In this document: positions 5,836 to 8,738 of the stretch, piece by piece
Layout: the number at the start of each line of letters is the position of its first letter
Numbering within the stretch: the stretch's first letter is position 1
Assembly (NCBI GenBank): GCA_964522805.1
Contig: CAZFWP010000078.1
Location: 1-8,738 of the forward strand
Origin: CAZBYL01 sp964522805
GTDB lineage: Bacteria > Synergistota > Synergistia > Synergistales > Synergistaceae
Length of the DNA: 8,738 nucleotides
Direction: 5' to 3'
Notes under the pieces: generated by a model
What the model saw: the letters and a program-made list of their open reading frames with translations, nothing else
What the model was told of the DNA's origin: nothing
Database searches by the model: none
Made by a program: the position numbers and the translations under genes

Positions 5836-6939
5836 TTACACTCCTACAGCCAGAGGCGGAGTAATGCAGCCGTCTATCAGTTCTTTCATCAGGTCTTTTA
5901 CCTTGACGATGGATTTCACTTTGGCGACGTTAGTGCCGCAGAAGAAAAGTCCGTTTTCCCAGTCGCCCTTGTAGGCACTGATTAGGGCATCGGCGATGCA
6001 GAAAGTGCCCTCGTTAAGCTTGCAAAGGCAGTGGGAGAGGCAATTGGCTTTACAGGAAGTTTTTTCCAGCATATTGCCGAAATATCTTTCCACAAAGGGG
6101 TTGAGAATGGCGCGTCCGGGGAGTCCGCAGGGGCTTTTGATGATGACGACGTCCTCTTCTTTGGCGTCAACATAGGCCTGTTTAAAGCGTTCTGCGGAGT
6201 CGCCCTCTTCCGTGGCGGCGAATCTTGTGCCCATCTGTACGCCTGATGCCCCCATGGCGAAGGCGTCCATCATATCGCGCGAATCCCAGATGCCGCCGGC
6301 GGAAATTATGGGAATGTCCAGCCCCTGCTTTTTCAAATAAGCTGCCAAGGCAGGAACGACTTCTGAGAGTGACAGGCTGAGGTCCATCGCTTGTTCGGCA
6401 TCGCGCGCGCCTAAGTGTCCGCCTGCTGAATTGGGGGTTTCAACGACGAAGGCATCGGGGAGTCTGTTGTAATGCTTTGTCCAGCGGCTGATAATGATGT
6501 TGGCCGCTTTGACGCTGCTGACGATTGGAACAAGTGCTGTGTCGGGATAGTCCTGAGTCAGTTCAGGCAGGCGCAAGGGAAGCCCCGCACCGGAAATGAT
6601 TATGTCCGCACCGCCTTCGCAGGAGGCGCGCACAAGGGTATCATAATCGGTAAGAGCGCACATGCAGTTGACAGCGATGACACCGCCGTTTGCCGCTGCT
6701 TTCGCTTCAGCGATAAATTTTTTCAGCATTACCACGTTCTGCGAGTACATCTTTTTAGGGTTGTAATCAGAAGAGGCAACAGCCAGACCGACTGAGGCTA
6801 TTGTGCCGATGCCGCCTGCGGCTGCCACAGCCCCTGCGAGCTTGGGGCCTGATATCATTATTCCCATTCCACCTTGAATGATCGGATAGAGCGGGGTATG
6901 CTTTCCAATTTTCAGTGATGGGATTTTTAACATATTCAT
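5836..6939 (-). CDS. Nitronate monooxygenase / 2-nitropropane dioxygenase family flavoprotein
   Basis: A 367-residue FMN-dependent TIM-barrel enzyme of the NMO family, which oxidises alkyl nitronates and is related to the enoyl-ACP reductase FabK. Motifs in order: PIIQGGMG (19-26), AGGIGTIAS (41-49), VNCM (90-93), ISGAGLP (115-121), AGGHLG with H175 at the position of the usual catalytic or flavin-contacting His, and SAGGIWD (213-219) with GASGVQMGTRF (230-240) for FMN phosphate binding. The C-terminal part (about 296-314) has a cysteine cluster, C296, C300, C304, C306 and C314, absent from the well-studied NMOs. ATG 6939 has GAGG eight bases upstream. No signal peptide, so cytoplasmic. The gene stands alone, with its own terminator. 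Nitronate may not be the real substrate: many bacterial members are annotated only by fold, and a FabK-like or other reductase role is possible. Confidence 0.85.
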   Translation of the reverse strand: MNMLKIPSLKIGKHTPLYPIIQGGMGIMISGPKLAGAVAAAGGIGTIASVGLAVASSDYNPKKMYSQNVVMLKKFIAEAKAAANGGVIAVNCMCALTDYDTLVRASCEGGADIIISGAGLPLRLPELTQDYPDTALVPIVSSVKAANIIISRWTKHYNRLPDAFVVETPNSAGGHLGARDAEQAMDLSLSLSEVVPALAAYLKKQGLDIPIISAGGIWDSRDMMDAFAMGASGVQMGTRFAATEEGDSAERFKQAYVDAKEEDVVIIKSPCGLPGRAILNPFVERYFGNMLEKTSCKANCLSHCLCKLNEGTFCIADALISAYKGDWENGLFFCGTNVAKVKSIVKVKDLMKELIDGCITPPLAVGV

Positions 6940-6960
6940 TCACAAAACCTCACAATTCTT

Positions 6961-7016
6961 AACTCTGTATTTAATAAATCAATGCAGAGTTTTGGAATAG
7001 TGGATATGTTATTCCA
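6961..7016. promoter_or_regulatory. Two adjacent inverted repeats upstream of the NMO-family gene
   Basis: AACTCTGTATT (6961-6971) and AATGCAGAGTT (6981-6991) form an 11-bp dyad with one mismatch. Next to it, TGGAATA (6993-6999) and TATTCCA (7010-7016) form a perfect 7-bp dyad. Together they fill the region 22 to 77 bases before the start codon of the flavoenzyme gene, where operators or leader structure would be expected. I could not fix a promoter: TTGCGC (7034-7029) and TAACAT (7011-7006), 17 bases apart on the minus strand, are the best weak pair. Confidence 0.45.
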
Positions 7017-7415
7017 TTTTTGTGTTCTGCGCAAGAGCAAAAAAGCATAGAGCTCATCAATATTTGCACAAATTGCTTAAAAGAAGATGCAAATATTTAA
7101 ATGATTTCTGGATAGGTGCGATTCTGCTATTACAAAGTATTTTTAATCTTTTGCTTTGTTTTTTAATATAGAGCAAAAAGAGGGGATGGGGTAAAGCTGC
7201 CAGGGTAAAAGAATCTTTGCTGTTGTAGAATTTATCCGCACACTTGAGGATTTTTGCCAATATAGTACAGCGAAGTTAGCGGCGCTAAGATCGCGGATTT
7301 TTGATAGTATATCAGGTTTTTCTATCCCGCGCAGAGGGTGCGCTGCGGATTATTTTTGCTCAGCATTTGGTTTTTTGCGGGGAGACGCCGTCTTTAATTT
7401 TATTTTTTAAGGTTT
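7017..7415. other. AT-rich intergenic region with many small stem-loops, no gene seen
   Basis: No open frame here has a credible start and ribosome site. A perfect 10-bp inverted repeat lies at 7059-7068 with 7088-7097 (AATATTTGCA and its complement). Between 7270 and 7393 a series of short plus-strand hairpins is each followed by a T-run: GCGA/TCGC enclosing TTAGC/GCTAA at 7270-7294, TGATA/TATCA at 7302-7314, GCGCA/TGCGC at 7329-7343 and AGAC/GTCT at 7383-7393. No plus-strand gene lies upstream that they would terminate. Confidence 0.5.
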
Positions 7416-7444
7416 AAAAATGCGCGGGATATTCCCCGCGCATT
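7416..7444 (-). terminator. Rho-independent terminator of the msrAB gene
   Basis: On the minus strand AATGCGCGGG (7444-7435) pairs perfectly with CCCGCGCATT (7428-7419) around a six-base loop, followed by more T (to 7416). The stem begins at the last base of the stop codon, so the transcript ends immediately after the coding region. Confidence 0.9.
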
Positions 7445-8565
7445 TACTTGACATACTTTTTATATTTTCCGTATCCCGCTGCATCCATCTTTTCATATGG
7501 AATAAATTTGAGCGAGGCGCTGTTGATGCAGAACCTCACGCCATTCGGCGACTGCGGGTCTCCTTCAAAAACGTGCCCTAAGTGGGCATTGCCGGCGCGG
7601 CTGCGCACCTCCGTTCTTGTCATTCCGAATGTGCTGTCCTCAAGGTAACGGACGGTGTTTTCGTCAAGCGGCTTGGTGAAGGAGGGCCAGCCGCAGGAGC
7701 CGCGGTATTTGTCTTTTGAAGAAAAAAGCGGTTCACCCGTTGTGATGTCAACGTAAAGCCCCGAATCCTCTTTGTCCCAGAATTCGTTTTCAAATGGAGG
7801 TTCTGTGGCGGCTTTTTGCGTGACCTTATACTGCATCGGTGTGAGCTTCGCGCGCATCTCCTCCTCTGTCATAGGTTTGTAGGGGGCGGCGTCAACAACC
7901 ACGGAGGCGGCTTCGTTGATTTCCGCATTGCTGATGTGGCAGTAGCCGCGGGGGTTTTTTTTGAGGTAGTCCTGGTGGTAATCTTCTGCTTCATGAAAAA
8001 CAGTCAGAGGTTCTATCTCCACGGCAAAACCGTAGCTGCGTTTTTTTTCCACCTGCGCCACACGGGCGGCAATCTGCGCTGACTTGTTGTCGGCCGTGTA
8101 GACACCGCTTTGGTACTGACTGCCGCGGTCGTTGCCCTGTCTGTCTTTTGCGGTGGTGTCAATGGCATTGAAGAAGGAAAAAAGGATTGTTTCGAGGCTG
8201 ATTTTGTCCTCGCGGTATTCTACGCGCACAGTCTCTTTATAGCCGCTGGTGCCGCGGCAGACCAGTTCGTAGTTGGGAATAATTTGAGGATTGCCGTTGG
8301 CGTAGCCGCTAACCGCATCTGTGACGCCGGGCAGAGACTCCATCAGCTTCTCAAGCCCCCAGAAACAGCCTCCTGCCAGGTAAATTACCCCTATCCCATC
8401 TTTTTTAACATAGGTTTTATCTTTAATAGTTCCATTCATTATGGAAGCCTCCTTTTTTGTTATTCTTCCCGACTTTGCCGCAGCGTGAGAAATCTCGCTT
8501 GCCGCAACCACTCCGCCGATTAAAAAAACACTGATTAGCAGTGCGATGATAAAGGGATTTTTCAT
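7444..8565 (-). CDS. msrAB: Secreted MsrA-MsrB fusion, peptide methionine sulfoxide reductase
   Basis: A 373-residue bifunctional enzyme that reduces both S- (MsrA) and R- (MsrB) methionine sulfoxide in proteins. A signal peptide or anchor occupies residues 1-30 (hydrophobic core 5-20, cleavage likely after VVAA or the AAA at 28-30), so the product acts outside the cytoplasmic membrane. MsrA follows: AGGCFWG with catalytic C67, and C209 in GYCH as likely resolving cysteine. MsrB is at about 235-356: RGSCGWPSFTKP with C291, RSRAGNAHLGHVF and RFCINSASLKF with catalytic C346. The zinc-binding CxxC pairs found in many MsrBs are absent, as in other fused enzymes. ATG 8565 follows AGAGGG at eight bases; an in-frame GTG at 8595 would add ten residues and spoil the signal peptide. 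Reduction needs a periplasmic thiol donor not seen in the window. Confidence 0.94.
   Translation of the reverse strand: MKNPFIIALLISVFLIGGVVAASEISHAAAKSGRITKKEASIMNGTIKDKTYVKKDGIGVIYLAGGCFWGLEKLMESLPGVTDAVSGYANGNPQIIPNYELVCRGTSGYKETVRVEYREDKISLETILFSFFNAIDTTAKDRQGNDRGSQYQSGVYTADNKSAQIAARVAQVEKKRSYGFAVEIEPLTVFHEAEDYHQDYLKKNPRGYCHISNAEINEAASVVVDAAPYKPMTEEEMRAKLTPMQYKVTQKAATEPPFENEFWDKEDSGLYVDITTGEPLFSSKDKYRGSCGWPSFTKPLDENTVRYLEDSTFGMTRTEVRSRAGNAHLGHVFEGDPQSPNGVRFCINSASLKFIPYEKMDAAGYGKYKKYVK
8437..8454 (-). promoter_or_regulatory. Internal ribosome binding site and ATG within msrAB
   Basis: A full AAGGAGG (8454-8448) lies eight bases before the in-frame ATG at 8439 (residue M43). This is a better ribosome site than that of the long form. 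Starting here removes the signal peptide and gives a 331-residue enzyme with both catalytic domains intact, which would stay in the cytoplasm. Confidence 0.55.
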
Positions 8566-8738
8566 TGTTTTGTCCCTCTTGTCCAAGGCGATCACCCTTT
8601 CTCATACGAGTAATCCAAAAGATGCGTATGCGCCTTTTAAGACTATCTCTTGGGGCTAAATTAAAAAGAGTATTATTACACAGCCTTGACGGCTTGTTTT
8701 ACGCAAAGGTTTTATCGCAGGCGCAAGTGTACGTTGCC

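Noticed and set aside
7057..7260. Small minus-strand frame of 67 codons in the AT-rich spacer
   Set aside because: It opens with TTG, has no ribosome site, and shows no recognisable domain; the composition fits AT-rich noncoding DNA.
8110..8523. Plus-strand frame of 137 codons antisense to msrAB
   Set aside because: It overlaps the MsrA active-site region on the other strand and has no start signals or family resemblance.
8682..8700. Small hairpin AGCC-TTGAC-GGCT followed by T's upstream of msrAB
   Set aside because: A four-pair stem is too weak to call a terminator, and no plus-strand gene is seen before it.

Overview
The window holds seven protein-coding genes or gene parts, one decayed gene and several clear transcription signals. 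The coding DNA is of moderate GC and the intergenic DNA is AT-rich. Ribosome binding sites are strong (GGAGG type), promoters are of the sigma-70 type, and there are several classic hairpin-plus-T terminators. A secreted DUF3798 protein, a tandem short-chain chromate transporter pair, an FCD regulator, an anaerobe-type nitronate monooxygenase homologue and a secreted MsrA-MsrB fusion together suggest an anaerobic bacterium. Synergistota is my best guess, with Negativicutes or Clostridia as alternatives. This is inference from gene content, not a phylogenetic result.

Layout. Positions 1-951 (minus): two adjacent, translationally coupled halves of a CHR-family transporter, the second running off the left edge. 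Positions 1091-2519 (plus): a monocistronic unit with its own promoter and terminator, encoding an exported DUF3798 protein that looks like a periplasmic binding protein. Positions 2596-4221 (plus): a cytoplasmic gamma-glutamyltransferase-like enzyme of the YwrD type. Positions 4222-4953: a gene-poor stretch with the N-terminal stub of a DUF4143-type ATPase, a four-unit 23-bp-period direct repeat just upstream of the stub, and a minus-strand terminator. Positions 4954-5754 (minus): an FCD-domain regulator with an unusual winged-helix N-terminus and a near-consensus promoter. Positions 5777-6939 (minus): an NMO/2-nitropropane dioxygenase-family flavoenzyme with a C-terminal cysteine cluster and a strong terminator. 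Positions 6940-7415: AT-rich and gene-free, with many small dyads. Positions 7416-8565 (minus): a secreted MsrA-MsrB methionine sulfoxide reductase with an unusually good internal translation start.

How the genes relate. Most units carry their own terminators, so this is a row of small transcription units and not one operon. Chromate-type transport, gamma-glutamyl chemistry, nitronate oxidation and methionine sulfoxide repair fit a loose stress or detoxification theme, but no shared pathway is demonstrated. I see no clear new multi-gene system. The best leads are the 23-bp repeat array beside the ATPase stub, the HTH-FCD regulator with its dyads, the orphan DUF3798 protein, the cysteine cluster in the NMO homologue and the possible dual-localised MsrAB.
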